64,000 nt of DNA. Origin: Comamonas testosteroni ATCC 11996. GTDB lineage: Bacteria > Pseudomonadota > Gammaproteobacteria > Burkholderiales > Burkholderiaceae_C. Every line of letters begins with the position of its first letter. Within the stretch, counting starts at the first letter, position 1. Shown here in pieces: positions 1-8,059 of the stretch. The DNA lies in NCBI RefSeq assembly GCF_000241525.1, contig NZ_AHIL01000002.1:372001-436000 (forward strand), written 5' to 3'. The position numbers and the translations under genes were made by a program. The notes under the pieces are model-generated. The model was not told the origin of the DNA. It made no database searches and worked only from the letters and a program-made list of their open reading frames with translations.

Positions 1-456
1 GATGGCGGCCTTTACTTCTCGGGCGAGGGTGAGGTCCTCAAGCGCTTCCATACGCTGGATGGTCATGGCCTGAAAATGTTGCAAAAGGCCGGCATCACGC
101 CGGCCGTGGTGACAGGGCGAGACTCCGCGCCGCTGCGTCTGCGCTTGAAGCAACTGGGCGTTGAACATGCGCGCTTTGGCACGGAGGATAAAGTGCCGGC
201 TGCCGAGTCCATCCTGGCTGAACTGGGTCTGCAATGGCCGCAGGCCGCCGCCATGGGGGACGACTGGCCCGATCTTCCCGTCATGCGTCGCAGCCACTTT
301 TCCTGCGCACCCGCCAATGCCCATGACGAGGCATTGCATGTGGCGGACTGGGTCAGTGCCAAGAATGGCGGAGAGGGGGCTGTGCGGCAGTTCTGCGATC
401 TGCTCCTGGCCGCCAATGGTGCTTATGTGTCGCTGCTTTCGGGGTATGGCTCATGA
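1..456 (+). CDS. kdsC: 3-deoxy-D-manno-octulosonate-8-phosphate phosphatase KdsC (5' truncated by window)
   Basis: HAD-superfamily phosphatase that hydrolyses KDO-8-phosphate to KDO for lipopolysaccharide inner core synthesis in the cytoplasm. The visible 151 residues begin inside the first HAD motif (DGG-LYFSGEGE) and include FHTLDGHGLKML, the motif II region VVTGRDS and the motif IV region MGDDWPDLPVM, all typical of KdsC. The family is about 170-190 residues, so only the N-terminus with the nucleophile Asp lies outside the window. The stop overlaps the lptC start (ATGA), as expected for the conserved kdsC-lptC operon. Confidence 0.93.
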   Translation, partial: DGGLYFSGEGEVLKRFHTLDGHGLKMLQKAGITPAVVTGRDSAPLRLRLKQLGVEHARFGTEDKVPAAESILAELGLQWPQAAAMGDDWPDLPVMRRSHFSCAPANAHDEALHVADWVSAKNGGEGAVRQFCDLLLAANGAYVSLLSGYGS

Positions 457-1073
457 GTGGGCAATGGCGCCGTGTGGGCGACAAGGCCTCGATGTACCTC
501 CCCGTGCTCATCATGGGCCTGCTGGCACTGGGCACCTGGTGGCTGGTGCGCAATGCTCCCAAGCCGATTGTCAGTGGCGCGGAGAAGGCCGTGCGGCACG
601 ATCCGGACTATTTCCTCAAAGACTTCGTCATCAAGAATTTCGAAGCATCGGGCCGCCTCAAAAATCGACTGAATGGCACGACTGGTGAGCACTTTCCCGA
701 TACCGATACGCTGGAAGTCTACGACGCACGCATGCTGAGCTTCACGCCTGATGGACGCAAGACCGTGGGCAGCTCCAACCGGGCGTTGAGCAATGGCGAT
801 GGCTCGGAAATCCAGATGTTCGGCCAGGCCGTCATTCAGCGCGAGCCGGTACCTGCAACTGCAACCCAGAAGGCTTTGCCTGTCATGCGGCTGGAGAGCG
901 AATTCCTGCAAATCTGGCCCAATGACGAGCGCGTCAGCACCAACAAGTCTGTGGTCATGACCCGTGGCAATGACAGATTTACAGGTGACAGCATGCAGTA
1001 CGCGCACCTTGATCAGATTCTGCAGATGCAGGGACGGGTCAAGGGCGTCATCCAGCCCAGCCAGAAGCCATAA
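453..1073 (+). CDS. lptC: LPS export ABC transporter periplasmic protein LptC
   Basis: Bitopic inner-membrane protein that passes lipopolysaccharide from LptB2FG to the LptA bridge. Residues 14-34 form the single N-terminal transmembrane segment and the rest is a periplasmic beta-jellyroll domain of the usual size (206 aa). The start overlaps kdsC by four bases, so translation is probably coupled. Identification rests on position after kdsC, topology and length more than on a sharp motif. Unusually, lptA and lptB do not follow: a dehydrogenase and a terminator do. Confidence 0.88.
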   Translation: MSGQWRRVGDKASMYLPVLIMGLLALGTWWLVRNAPKPIVSGAEKAVRHDPDYFLKDFVIKNFEASGRLKNRLNGTTGEHFPDTDTLEVYDARMLSFTPDGRKTVGSSNRALSNGDGSEIQMFGQAVIQREPVPATATQKALPVMRLESEFLQIWPNDERVSTNKSVVMTRGNDRFTGDSMQYAHLDQILQMQGRVKGVIQPSQKP

Positions 1074-1076
1074 GCC

Positions 1077-1868
1077 ATGGCAGGACATGGGGCCGGACTC
1101 GTCTACATCACTGGTGCCTCCAGCGGCATAGGTCAGGCCCTGGCCTGGCACTACTACCAGCTGGGCTGGTCGATCGCCCTGGTGGCAAGACGTACCGCAG
1201 TCATGGAGCAGTGGGCGCAGTCCATGCGAATGGATGCATCCCGCTACGCCGTTTATGCTGCGGACGTCACGAACATAGCAAGTGCTTGCAGTGCTGCGAA
1301 TGCATGTCTTGAGCGCCAGGGCCTGCCCGATGTTGTCATTGCCAACGCGGGTGTCAGCTGGGGCGTGGATACCTCCTTGCGCGAGGATCTTGAGGTCATG
1401 CAGCAGGTGCTGGCCAGCAACACCATGGGGCTGGCCGCAAGCTTCCAGCCGTTTATTGCACCCATGGTGCGACGCGGCTCCGGGCGTCTGGTGGGTATTT
1501 GCAGTGTGGCCGGTATTCGCGGCTTGCCCGGCCATGCTGCATATTCGGCCAGTAAAGCGGCAGCCATTGCTTACTGTGAGAGTCTGCGCGTTGAGTTGCA
1601 GAGATCCGGAGTCTCTGTGACCAGTTTATTGCCTGGCTATGTGGACACTCCGTTGACGAAAAATAATCCGTATTCCATGCCTTTTCTGCTCTCGTCCGAG
1701 GAGTTCGCAAAGCGTGCTTTTCGGGTTATCGAGCGCAAAGCCAGATATGCGATTATTCCCTGGCAGATGAGGATTGTCGGCAGCGTAATGCGGATGCTGC
1801 CCGCTTATCTGTGGGATAGATTGACTCAGGGGAAAACCAGAAAGCCCAGGCACCTAAAAAAGGATTGA
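1077..1868 (+). CDS. SDR family NAD(P)-dependent oxidoreductase
   Basis: Classical short-chain dehydrogenase/reductase, 263 aa. The nucleotide-binding glycine motif TGASSGIG is at residues 12-19, NAG at about residue 91, and the catalytic Ser and Tyr-x-x-x-Lys are seen in CSVAG and YSASKAA near residues 142 and 155. The C-terminal PGYVDTPL segment is also typical. The substrate cannot be told. It starts 3 bases after the lptC stop and ends before a strong terminator, so it looks like the last gene of the kdsC-lptC transcript, an odd place for a dehydrogenase. Confidence 0.88.
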   Translation: MAGHGAGLVYITGASSGIGQALAWHYYQLGWSIALVARRTAVMEQWAQSMRMDASRYAVYAADVTNIASACSAANACLERQGLPDVVIANAGVSWGVDTSLREDLEVMQQVLASNTMGLAASFQPFIAPMVRRGSGRLVGICSVAGIRGLPGHAAYSASKAAAIAYCESLRVELQRSGVSVTSLLPGYVDTPLTKNNPYSMPFLLSSEEFAKRAFRVIERKARYAIIPWQMRIVGSVMRMLPAYLWDRLTQGKTRKPRHLKKD

Positions 1869-1917
1869 GTGGAAGACATTGAGAAAATGACTATGCATTT
1901 GAATGTCTTCGAAAATA

Positions 1918-1945
1918 AATAAAGGCACGCCATCGTGCCTTTATT
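1918..1945. terminator. Bidirectional intrinsic terminator between SDR gene and RRM gene
   Basis: A perfect 12-bp stem (AATAAAGGCACG with its complement) closes a 4-base loop at 1930-1933. T runs on both strands let it serve the rightward SDR gene and the leftward RRM gene. Confidence 0.85.
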
Positions 1946-1965
1946 GCTGAGCTGCTAAAAGAAGC

Positions 1966-2457
1966 TCATTCGCCGTGGTTATTGCCACCACCGTAGCCGC
2001 CGCGACCACCGTGGCGTGGGCCTGAGCCATAGGGACTGCGGAAGCCCCCTTCGCCACGACCACCACCGCCATAGCCGCCGCCGCCATCACCGCGACCATA
2101 GCCACCACCTTCACTGCGGCCACCGTAACCGCCATCGCGATTACCGCCGCCAAAACCGCCTTCACTGCGGAAGCCGCCGCCATAACCGCCGGTGCGAGGG
2201 GGGCGGGGTTCCATGGGGCGTGCCTCATTCACGACGAGGCTGCGTCCCCCGAGTGGCTGACCATTCATGCCTTGAATGGCAGCTTGTGCTTCTGCTTCGC
2301 TGGCCATTTCCACAAAACCAAAGCCTTTGGAGCGGCCGGTGTCTCGTTCCATCATGACGCGTGCACTTGCTACGGCTCCAAACTGGCTGAACGCCTGCTC
2401 AAGATCGTTGTCACGCACACCATAAGGAAGGTTGCCGACATACAGCTTATTGCCCAT
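1966..2457 (-). CDS. RNA-binding protein, RRM domain with glycine-rich tail
   Basis: Single RNA recognition motif protein of 163 aa. RNP2 (KLYVGNLPY) is at residues 4-12 and RNP1 (KGFGFVEM) near residue 44. The last 75 residues are almost entirely Gly with Arg, Tyr and Glu, an RGG-like low-complexity tail as in cyanobacterial cold-inducible Rbp proteins and plant GRPs. It probably binds single-stranded RNA; a role as a cold-shock RNA chaperone is an analogy. A paralogue with a shorter tail lies just upstream. Confidence 0.9.
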   Translation of the reverse strand: MGNKLYVGNLPYGVRDNDLEQAFSQFGAVASARVMMERDTGRSKGFGFVEMASEAEAQAAIQGMNGQPLGGRSLVVNEARPMEPRPPRTGGYGGGFRSEGGFGGGNRDGGYGGRSEGGGYGRGDGGGGYGGGGRGEGGFRSPYGSGPRHGGRGGYGGGNNHGE

Positions 2458-2651
2458 TAATAACTCCTAGCTCCTCAATGCTTCAATGGCGCGATCGAAT
2501 TCAGGATGTCCACTGCATATCCATGGGAAAACATGCAAAAAGTCCTGAACACTTATTCGCTTGTGAACGGGAAATCCCCGAGAAAGGAATTATGACGGAG
2601 AACAATGAAAAAAATAAATGCTCGAAAACCGCATTGCTAACGTTTAGCAAC

Positions 2652-2678
2652 AAAAAAAGGATCCGAAGATCCTTTTTT
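2652..2678. terminator. Intrinsic terminator of the second RRM gene
   Basis: GGATC pairs with GATCC around a CGAA loop, flanked by seven A and six T. It lies 19 bases past the stop of the leftward RRM gene at 2697 and has a T run on either strand. Confidence 0.75.
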
Positions 2679-2696
2679 GTTATTGGCAATAACTGA

Positions 2697-3089
2697 TTAG
2701 TAGCTATTGCGACGGCCGTAGCCGCCGTCGCCACGGCCACCGCCGAAGCCGCCGTCACCACGGCCACCGCCGAAACCGCCACCGCCTTCACGGCCGCCGC
2801 CGAAACCGCCGCCAAAGCCGCCGGAACGGGGAGGACGGGGTTCCATGGGACGTGCTTCGTTCACGACCAGGTCACGGCCGCCACGGTTTTGGCCGTGCAG
2901 GCCTTGGATAGCGGCTTGTGCTTCGGCATCGCTGCCCATTTCCACAAAGCCAAAGCCCTTGGAACGGCCGGTGTCGCGCTCCATCATCACCTTGGCGCTG
3001 TTCACAGTGCCGAATTCGCTGAAGCTGTCTTGCAGATCTTGGTCGCGGAAGGAATAAGGCAGATTGCCTACGTAAAGCTTGTTGCCCAT
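2697..3089 (-). CDS. RNA-binding protein, RRM domain with short glycine-rich tail
   Basis: Paralogue of the neighbouring RRM protein, 130 aa. RNP2 (KLYVGNLPY) and RNP1 (KGFGFVEM) are identical in both, and the linker NEARPMEPRPPR is shared. The tail is shorter, built from Gly-Gly-Phe and Gly-Arg-Gly units. The start at 3089 was chosen because it matches the MGNKLYVGNLPY start of the paralogue and follows a CAGGAG ribosome binding site; an in-frame upstream extension lacks family similarity. It has its own terminator, so the two genes are probably separate transcripts. Confidence 0.9.
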   Translation of the reverse strand: MGNKLYVGNLPYSFRDQDLQDSFSEFGTVNSAKVMMERDTGRSKGFGFVEMGSDAEAQAAIQGLHGQNRGGRDLVVNEARPMEPRPPRSGGFGGGFGGGREGGGGFGGGRGDGGFGGGRGDGGYGRRNSY

Positions 3090-3367
3090 GCTGGACTCCT
3101 GAAAAAACTTGAAAACGCGATGGAGCCCTAGGGAGTCAGCCTTGGATGACAACATTAGAGACGCTAACGCACTTGCCCCATCCAGAAATTGCTTTCCAGA
3201 CAAAGACTCAAGCATTATGAGTCACAAGAGAAGCCGTAGTATTACGAAAAGATCAAATTTCGTGCTTGTAACAACATTGTCCTGATGGGAGTTACCCTGA
3301 AATACAAAATTTTGAATATCCAAATACGCAGATGCCTTACAAGGTTAAGCATGTAGAATGACGGCTA

Positions 3368-3500
3368 CTTTCTTTGGGGAGTAGGCCGTTCGGCAGCCGT
3401 CTGCCGGATGCATGCGTCAACAGACTTGGGTCCTCGTGACCTATGGCGCATGCGGCACAGCGTGCAATGCGCAGTGCGACCGGCCGAGACCATTGATTAC
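3368..3500 (+). ncRNA. yybP-ykoY manganese riboswitch
   Basis: The two hallmark strands of this aptamer are present: GGGGAGTAG at 3376-3384 and GCCGAGACC at 3483-3491, about 100 bases apart, with the TCAACAGACTTGGG element between them. The class senses Mn2+. It precedes a TMEM165/GDT1 manganese exporter, its standard partner in proteobacteria. A small CCTAT/ATAGG hairpin near 3513-3528 may belong to the expression platform. Outer boundaries are approximate. Confidence 0.88.
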
Positions 3501-3583
3501 GTACCGAGAAAACCTATGAAGAGATAGGCCGGAGTCGGTGCGTGATCAATGCGTTCTGGCAACTCCGGCCGTCTATCCCCATC

Positions 3584-4153
3584 ATGGAAGCCTTTCTCAT
3601 ATCCACCTCCATCGTCGCCCTGGCCGAGATGGGGGACAAGACCCAACTGCTGTCATTGGTACTGGCAGCCAAGTTCCGCAAACCCCTGCCCATCGTGGCC
3701 GGCATTTTTGCCGCGACACTGGTCAACCATGCGCTGGCCGGCGCCGTGGGCAACTGGATCACCACGATGCTAGGTCCCGACGTGCTGCGCTGGATCTTGG
3801 GGATTTCATTCATCCTCATGGCGGGCTGGATGCTGATTCCCGACAAGTTAGACGATGACGATACCGGCAATGGCGCCGGGCGTTGGGGTGTCTTCGGTAC
3901 GACGCTGATGCTGTTCTTCCTGGCCGAGATGGGGGACAAGACCCAACTGGCCACGGTGGGCCTGGCCGCCAAGTACCCTCTGTCGTATTACTGGGTGGTG
4001 GCTGGCACCACGCTGGGCATGATGCTGGCCAATGCGCCGGTGGTGTGGTTTGGCGAGAAGATCACCAAGAAGCTGCCGATCAAGACGATTCATCGTGTGT
4101 GCGCCGTGATCTTCCTGGTGCTGGGTGTGGCGGCGCTCCTGACCAAAGTGTGA
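3584..4153 (+). CDS. TMEM165/GDT1 (UPF0016) family manganese exporter
   Basis: Inner-membrane protein of 189 aa with six predicted transmembrane segments in two homologous halves. Each half carries the family signature ExGDKTQ: EMGDKTQLL near residue 16 and EMGDKTQLA near residue 115. The family exports Mn2+ (and Ca2+ in eukaryotes). The start at 3584 gives the usual N-terminus MEAFLISTS; a GTG at 3542 in the same frame has a better Shine-Dalgarno (GGAG) and would add 14 residues, so the start is not settled. The upstream Mn2+ riboswitch supports the function. Confidence 0.9.
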   Translation: MEAFLISTSIVALAEMGDKTQLLSLVLAAKFRKPLPIVAGIFAATLVNHALAGAVGNWITTMLGPDVLRWILGISFILMAGWMLIPDKLDDDDTGNGAGRWGVFGTTLMLFFLAEMGDKTQLATVGLAAKYPLSYYWVVAGTTLGMMLANAPVVWFGEKITKKLPIKTIHRVCAVIFLVLGVAALLTKV

Positions 4154-4204
4154 AACTACCAAAAGCATAGCTATTCGTACAAGGTTCAAAAGGCTTGGAC
4201 AGCT

Positions 4205-4234
4205 TTGACAGGCTCCTTTTGAGTTCGGTGCAAT
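4205..4234 (+). promoter_or_regulatory. Candidate sigma70 promoter of metX
   Basis: TTGACA at 4205-4210 and TGCAAT at 4229-4234 are 18 bases apart. The predicted transcript start near 4241 lies just before the SAM-II aptamer, which is the expected arrangement. The -10 box is only a partial match. Confidence 0.42.
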
Positions 4235-4256
4235 GAATGCAGTACACTGCACTTTC

Positions 4257-4310
4257 ACGCGCCGATTTGCCAAAGCTTGCGGGCGCTTTATAAATCCAGC
4301 TAAAGACCCG
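4257..4310 (+). ncRNA. SAM-II riboswitch aptamer
   Basis: The stretch follows the SAM-II (metA motif) consensus: P1 strands GCGCC (4259-4263) and GGCGC (4282-4286), GATTTG directly after the first strand, GCTTGC in the middle, TAAA at 4291-4294, and AGCTAAAG at 4298-4305. The order and spacing match the structured SAM-II RNA class known to bind S-adenosylmethionine ahead of metA/metX. The following gene is metX. SAM-II is best known from Alphaproteobacteria. Confidence 0.85.
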
Positions 4311-4332
4311 TCCGCGAAGTGACAGTACACCG

Positions 4333-4366
4333 ACCCGGCCTCGTTTTTAGCGATGCCGGGTTTTTT
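4333..4366 (+). terminator. Regulatory terminator hairpin abutting the metX start codon
   Basis: ACCCGGC (4333-4339) pairs with GCCGGGT (4355-4361), with a further TCG/CGA pair inside, followed by six T at 4361-4366. The start codon of metX begins four bases later. ACCCG at 4306-4310, at the 3' edge of the aptamer, could pair instead with CGGGT at 4357-4361, giving a simple antiterminator. That switch is an inference. Confidence 0.75.
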
Positions 4367-4369
4367 CAT

Positions 4370-5578
4370 ATGTCCTTCATCGCGACGCCTCAGTTCATGC
4401 ATTTTGATGAGCCGCTGCCCTTGCAAAGTGGTGGCTCCATCGCCGATTACGACCTTGCCTTCGAGACCTATGGCCAGCTCAATGCCGACAAGAGCAATGC
4501 CATCGTGGTCTGTCATGCGCTCAATGCCTCCCACCATGTAGCAGGCCGCTACGAGGGCCAGCCCAAGAGCGAAGGCTGGTGGGACAACATGATCGGCCCG
4601 GGCAAGCCCGTCGATACCGACAAATTCTTTGTCATCGGCATCAACAATCTGGGCTCCTGCTTCGGCTCTACCGGCCCCATGCACACCAACTCGGCCACGG
4701 GCAAGCCCTATGGTGCGGACTTCCCCGTGGTGACGGTGGAGGACTGGGTGGATGCGCAGGCGCGTCTGCTGGACCGCCTGGGCATCGGGAGGCTCGCCGC
4801 CGTGCTGGGCGGCAGTCTGGGCGGCATGCAGGCCCTGTCCTGGTCGCTGCGCTATCCCGAGCGCATGCGCCATGCCGTGGTGGTGGCCAGCGCGCCGAAT
4901 CTGAACGCCGAGAACATTGCCTTCAACGAGGTGGCGCGTCGCGCCATCGTCACCGACCCGGATTTCAACGGCGGCCATTTCTACGAGCATGGCGTGGTGC
5001 CCGCGCGCGGCCTGCGCATCGCGCGCATGATCGGTCACATCACCTATCTGAGCGATGACGTGATGAACCAGAAGTTCGGCCGCAGTCTCAGGGCCCCCGC
5101 GCTCCTCGCTGAGGGGGCTGACCCGACTCGGGGCGGCCCGGCGCCGGATCGGCGCGATTACCTGTACAGCACCCAGGACGTGGAGTTCCAGATCGAGAGC
5201 TATCTGCGCTACCAGGGCGAGAAGTTCAGCGGCTACTTTGACGCCAACACCTATCTGCTCATCACCCGCGCCCTGGACTATTTCGATCCGGCCCGCTCCC
5301 ATGATGGCGATCTGACCCGGGCGCTGGCCGTGGCCAAGGCCCGGTTTCTGCTGGTGAGCTTCACGACGGACTGGCGCTTTGCCCCGGCGCGCAGCCGAGA
5401 GATCGTCAAGTCACTGCTGGAGAACAACCGCGACGTCAGCTATGCCGAGATCGACGCCCCCCATGGTCATGATGCGTTTTTGCTTGATGACCCACGCTAT
5501 ATGGGCGTGATGCGCTCCTATTTTGAAGGCATTGCCAGAGAACTGAACACCACCGAGCGCGCAGGAGACACCGCATGA
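4370..5578 (+). CDS. metX: Homoserine O-acyltransferase MetX
   Basis: Alpha/beta-hydrolase-fold enzyme that acylates homoserine as the first committed step of methionine synthesis; acetyl versus succinyl preference cannot be told by eye. The nucleophile serine sits in [10 protein letters not shown] near residue 147, and the C-terminal DAPHGHDAF carries the catalytic His. At 402 aa it is slightly long because about 20 extra residues (near 239-260) resemble a translated intergenic repeat. The start at 4370 gives the canonical MSFIATPQ; there is no clear Shine-Dalgarno because a terminator occupies that space. It overlaps metW by four bases. Confidence 0.94.
   Translation: MSFIATPQFMHFDEPLPLQSGGSIADYDLAFETYGQLNADKSNAIVVCHALNASHHVAGRYEGQPKSEGWWDNMIGPGKPVDTDKFFVIGINNLGSCFGSTGPMHTNSATGKPYGADFPVVTVEDWVDAQARLLDRLGIGRLAAVLGGSLGGMQALSWSLRYPERMRHAVVVASAPNLNAENIAFNEVARRAIVTDPDFNGGHFYEHGVVPARGLRIARMIGHITYLSDDVMNQKFGRSLRAPALLAEGADPTRGGPAPDRRDYLYSTQDVEFQIESYLRYQGEKFSGYFDANTYLLITRALDYFDPARSHDGDLTRALAVAKARFLLVSFTTDWRFAPARSREIVKSLLENNRDVSYAEIDAPHGHDAFLLDDPRYMGVMRSYFEGIARELNTTERAGDTA
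5083..5157 (+). repeat. GC-rich repeat fragment inside metX
   Basis: This in-frame segment, with GCGCTCCTCGCTGAGGGGGC and then CGGGGCGGCCCGGCG, resembles the GC-rich intergenic repeats at 12160, 24755, 26494 and 61676. It encodes Ala/Gly/Pro/Arg-rich residues between the conserved GRSLRAP and [11 protein letters not shown] blocks of MetX. Confidence 0.55.
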
Positions 5579-6159
5579 CCGAGTTGACCACCATGAAAGC
5601 CATTGCCCAGCTGGTGCCCGAGGGCGCACGCGTGCTGGACCTGGGTTGCGGCGACGGCGCGCTGCTCGAGCATCTGGTGCGCGAGCGCGGATGTACGGGC
5701 TATGGCGTAGAGCTGGACGACGCCAATGTGCTGGCCTGCACGCGCCGCGGCGTGAACGTGCTGCAACTCAACCTGGAGGATGGCCTGGCCATCTTCGGCG
5801 ACAACAGCTTCGATGTGGTGCTGCAGATCGACACGTTGCAGCACTTGCGCAATGCCGAGGTGATGCTGCAGGAGACGGCCCGTATCGGCAAGCAAGGCGT
5901 GGTTGCCTTTCCCAACTTTGCACATTGGCAAAATCGCTTCTCCGTGCTGCGCGGGCGCATGCCGGTCACGCGTCGCCTGCCTTACCAGTGGTATGACACG
6001 CCCAATATCCGGGTGGGCACCTACAAGGACTTCGAGGTGCTGGCCACCAAGAACCGCTTGCGCATTCGCGACTCTTTCGGTCTGCAAAACGGTCAGGTGG
6101 TGAGAAGCTTGCCCAATCTGTTGGCAACAACGGCGGTGTTCCACTTCGAGCATGCCTGA
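5575..6159 (+). CDS. metW: Methionine biosynthesis protein MetW
   Basis: Class I SAM-dependent methyltransferase fold, 194 aa, a regular partner of MetX in proteobacteria and reported to support its activity. Motif [13 protein letters not shown] is near residue 22, followed by GVELDD and the MetW-typical block [11 protein letters not shown] near residue 116. It overlaps the metX stop (ATGA), so the two are co-translated and both fall under the SAM-II leader. Confidence 0.93.
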   Translation: MTELTTMKAIAQLVPEGARVLDLGCGDGALLEHLVRERGCTGYGVELDDANVLACTRRGVNVLQLNLEDGLAIFGDNSFDVVLQIDTLQHLRNAEVMLQETARIGKQGVVAFPNFAHWQNRFSVLRGRMPVTRRLPYQWYDTPNIRVGTYKDFEVLATKNRLRIRDSFGLQNGQVVRSLPNLLATTAVFHFEHA

Positions 6160-6405
6160 TTGCTGCTCTTGAAACAGTAGCTAATGGCGTTTCATTGGCA
6201 ATGAATTGGGTATTGATTCACATCGAATTTATTGTCTGACAAGAGCTGGTAGCTCTTAAATTTGAGAAGGTTGCACTCCTGCGGCAAAGCGGCGGTGCTG
6301 CTGCCGCCGCAATGCAAAAATGTAAGCATTTGATTCATAATCAACTGCTTATTTCTTTTTGATCTGAATCAATGCGCCGAAGCCTCGGCAGGTGCGCGCC
6401 TTGCC

Positions 6406-7947
6406 ATGCGTTTTAGTTCCCGTCTCATTTTTTGCTCGGCTGCACCTGCAGCCTTGTTTGTTTTGGCGCTGCTTAGCAGCCAGTGGGGACTGACCCGCAC
6501 GCAGTCCGATTTCAACGACTACCTGAGGAACAACCAGGCCGTGGTGGCGCAGTTGCAGGAGCTGTATGCCCAGGGTCTGCAATCGGGCCAGGCACTGCGC
6601 AATATCGTGATGGATCCGTCGGACGGGCAGGCCGTGCAGAATCTTGGCAACGCCCGTCGGGCCTATGACGCCGCCTATGACGATCTGAGCCGGCGCGTGC
6701 AGGGCACGGCCATGGAAGTCGCCGTCAAGAGCTTGCAGGCCTTGCGTCAGGCCCAGTCCGAAGCGCAGGACCAGATCGTGACTCTGGCGGCCGAGGACTA
6801 TGACACCGCCGCTGCCGCGCTCAAGACCCGGGAAACTCCGGCTTGGCGCAAGCTGCGCGAAGCCGTGCTGCAACAGCTCAAGGCGGCCCGTGATGCGGCC
6901 GAAGCATCGCATGCGGCCACGCGTGCCAGCGCCCAGCGCATGCAGCTGTGGTCGGGTCTGCTGGCCCTGCTGGCCGTGGCCATCTCGGCCGTGCTGCTCT
7001 GGGTGATGGTGCGCACGCTGCGCAGCGAGCTTGGCGGAGACCCGGCCGATGCGCGCAAGGCGTTGCGCCGTGTGGCCGATGGCGACCTGACCGATGGGAG
7101 TTCGGGGGGCATGGCACGGGGCCTGATGGCCGATCTGCAAACCATGCGCGGCGCGCTGCGCGAACTGGTCCAGCGCGTGCACGGCGCATCGGTGCAGATG
7201 CAACATGCCTCCAGCGAGATTGCCCAGGGCAATGCCGACCTGTCTGCGCGTACCGAAAGCCAGGCCAGCGCGCTGGAGGAAACGGCGGCCAGCATGGAGC
7301 AGCTCAACGCCACCGTGCGCCAGAACGCCGACAGTGCCCAGACGGCCAATCAGTTGGCGCAAAACGCCTCTCAGGTGGCCCAGCAAGGCGGTGCCGTGGT
7401 GGCGCGCGTGGTACAGACCATGCAGGACATCAACACCAGCAGCTCACGCATTGCCGACATCATCGGCGTCATAGACGCCATCGCCTTCCAGACCAATATC
7501 CTGGCACTGAATGCGGCCGTGGAGGCTGCACGCGCCGGTGAACAGGGCCGAGGCTTTGCCGTGGTGGCCAGCGAGGTGCGCGTCCTGGCGGGGCGCAGCG
7601 CCGATGCGGCCAAGGAAATCAAGACGTTGATCACTGCCAGCGTGGAACGCGTGGCAGACGGCAGTGCGCTGGCCGACCAGGCAGGTCACACCATGGGCGA
7701 GATCGTCGCTGCCATTCACCGCGTGACGGACATCATGGGCGAGATCAGCGCAGCGAGTAACGAGCAGAGCGCAGGTGTGGCCCAGGTCGGCGAGGCTGTC
7801 ATGCAGATGGACCAGGCCACGCAGCAAAACGCTGCCCTGGTGGAGGAAAGCGCAGCCGCTGCCGAGGGGCTGCGCCAACAGGCCGAAAGCCTGCTGACAG
7901 AGGTTTCCCGCTTTCAGTTGGAGCGCGAGGCACTGGCATTGCACTAA
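6406..7947 (+). CDS. Methyl-accepting chemotaxis protein
   Basis: Inner-membrane chemoreceptor of 513 aa. One transmembrane helix lies near residues 8-24, then a helical periplasmic sensor of about 150 residues, a second membrane helix at about 181-203, a HAMP region, and the long cytoplasmic coiled coil. The hairpin tip that contacts CheA/CheW ([20 protein letters not shown]) is near residue 362. There is no C-terminal CheR/CheB tether pentapeptide. The ligand is unknown; the periplasmic part looks like a four-helix-bundle sensor. It appears to stand alone. Confidence 0.93.
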   Translation: MRFSSRLIFCSAAPAALFVLALLSSQWGLTRTQSDFNDYLRNNQAVVAQLQELYAQGLQSGQALRNIVMDPSDGQAVQNLGNARRAYDAAYDDLSRRVQGTAMEVAVKSLQALRQAQSEAQDQIVTLAAEDYDTAAAALKTRETPAWRKLREAVLQQLKAARDAAEASHAATRASAQRMQLWSGLLALLAVAISAVLLWVMVRTLRSELGGDPADARKALRRVADGDLTDGSSGGMARGLMADLQTMRGALRELVQRVHGASVQMQHASSEIAQGNADLSARTESQASALEETAASMEQLNATVRQNADSAQTANQLAQNASQVAQQGGAVVARVVQTMQDINTSSSRIADIIGVIDAIAFQTNILALNAAVEAARAGEQGRGFAVVASEVRVLAGRSADAAKEIKTLITASVERVADGSALADQAGHTMGEIVAAIHRVTDIMGEISAASNEQSAGVAQVGEAVMQMDQATQQNAALVEESAAAAEGLRQQAESLLTEVSRFQLEREALALH

Positions 7948-8059
7948 ACCCTGATCCGCCATGTCAATGCCTGCGGCGCAGGCACCGGCATTGGCGCACA
8001 ATCACGGGCATGGCGCGAGCCCGTCATGGCTCGTAGCCCCGTTACTGAAGGAGCCGCCC

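Noticed and set aside
2478..2696. 72-codon frame between the two RRM genes
   Set aside because: It runs through the terminator and the leader of the first RRM gene, and the translation has no recognisable features.
1966..2780. Regular short repeats that resemble a CRISPR or tandem array
   Set aside because: They are codon repeats of the glycine-rich RRM tails, in frame with the proteins, without equal spacers.
4319..4369. Upstream GTG start for metX at 4319
   Set aside because: It would translate through the riboswitch terminator and add residues not seen in MetX proteins.
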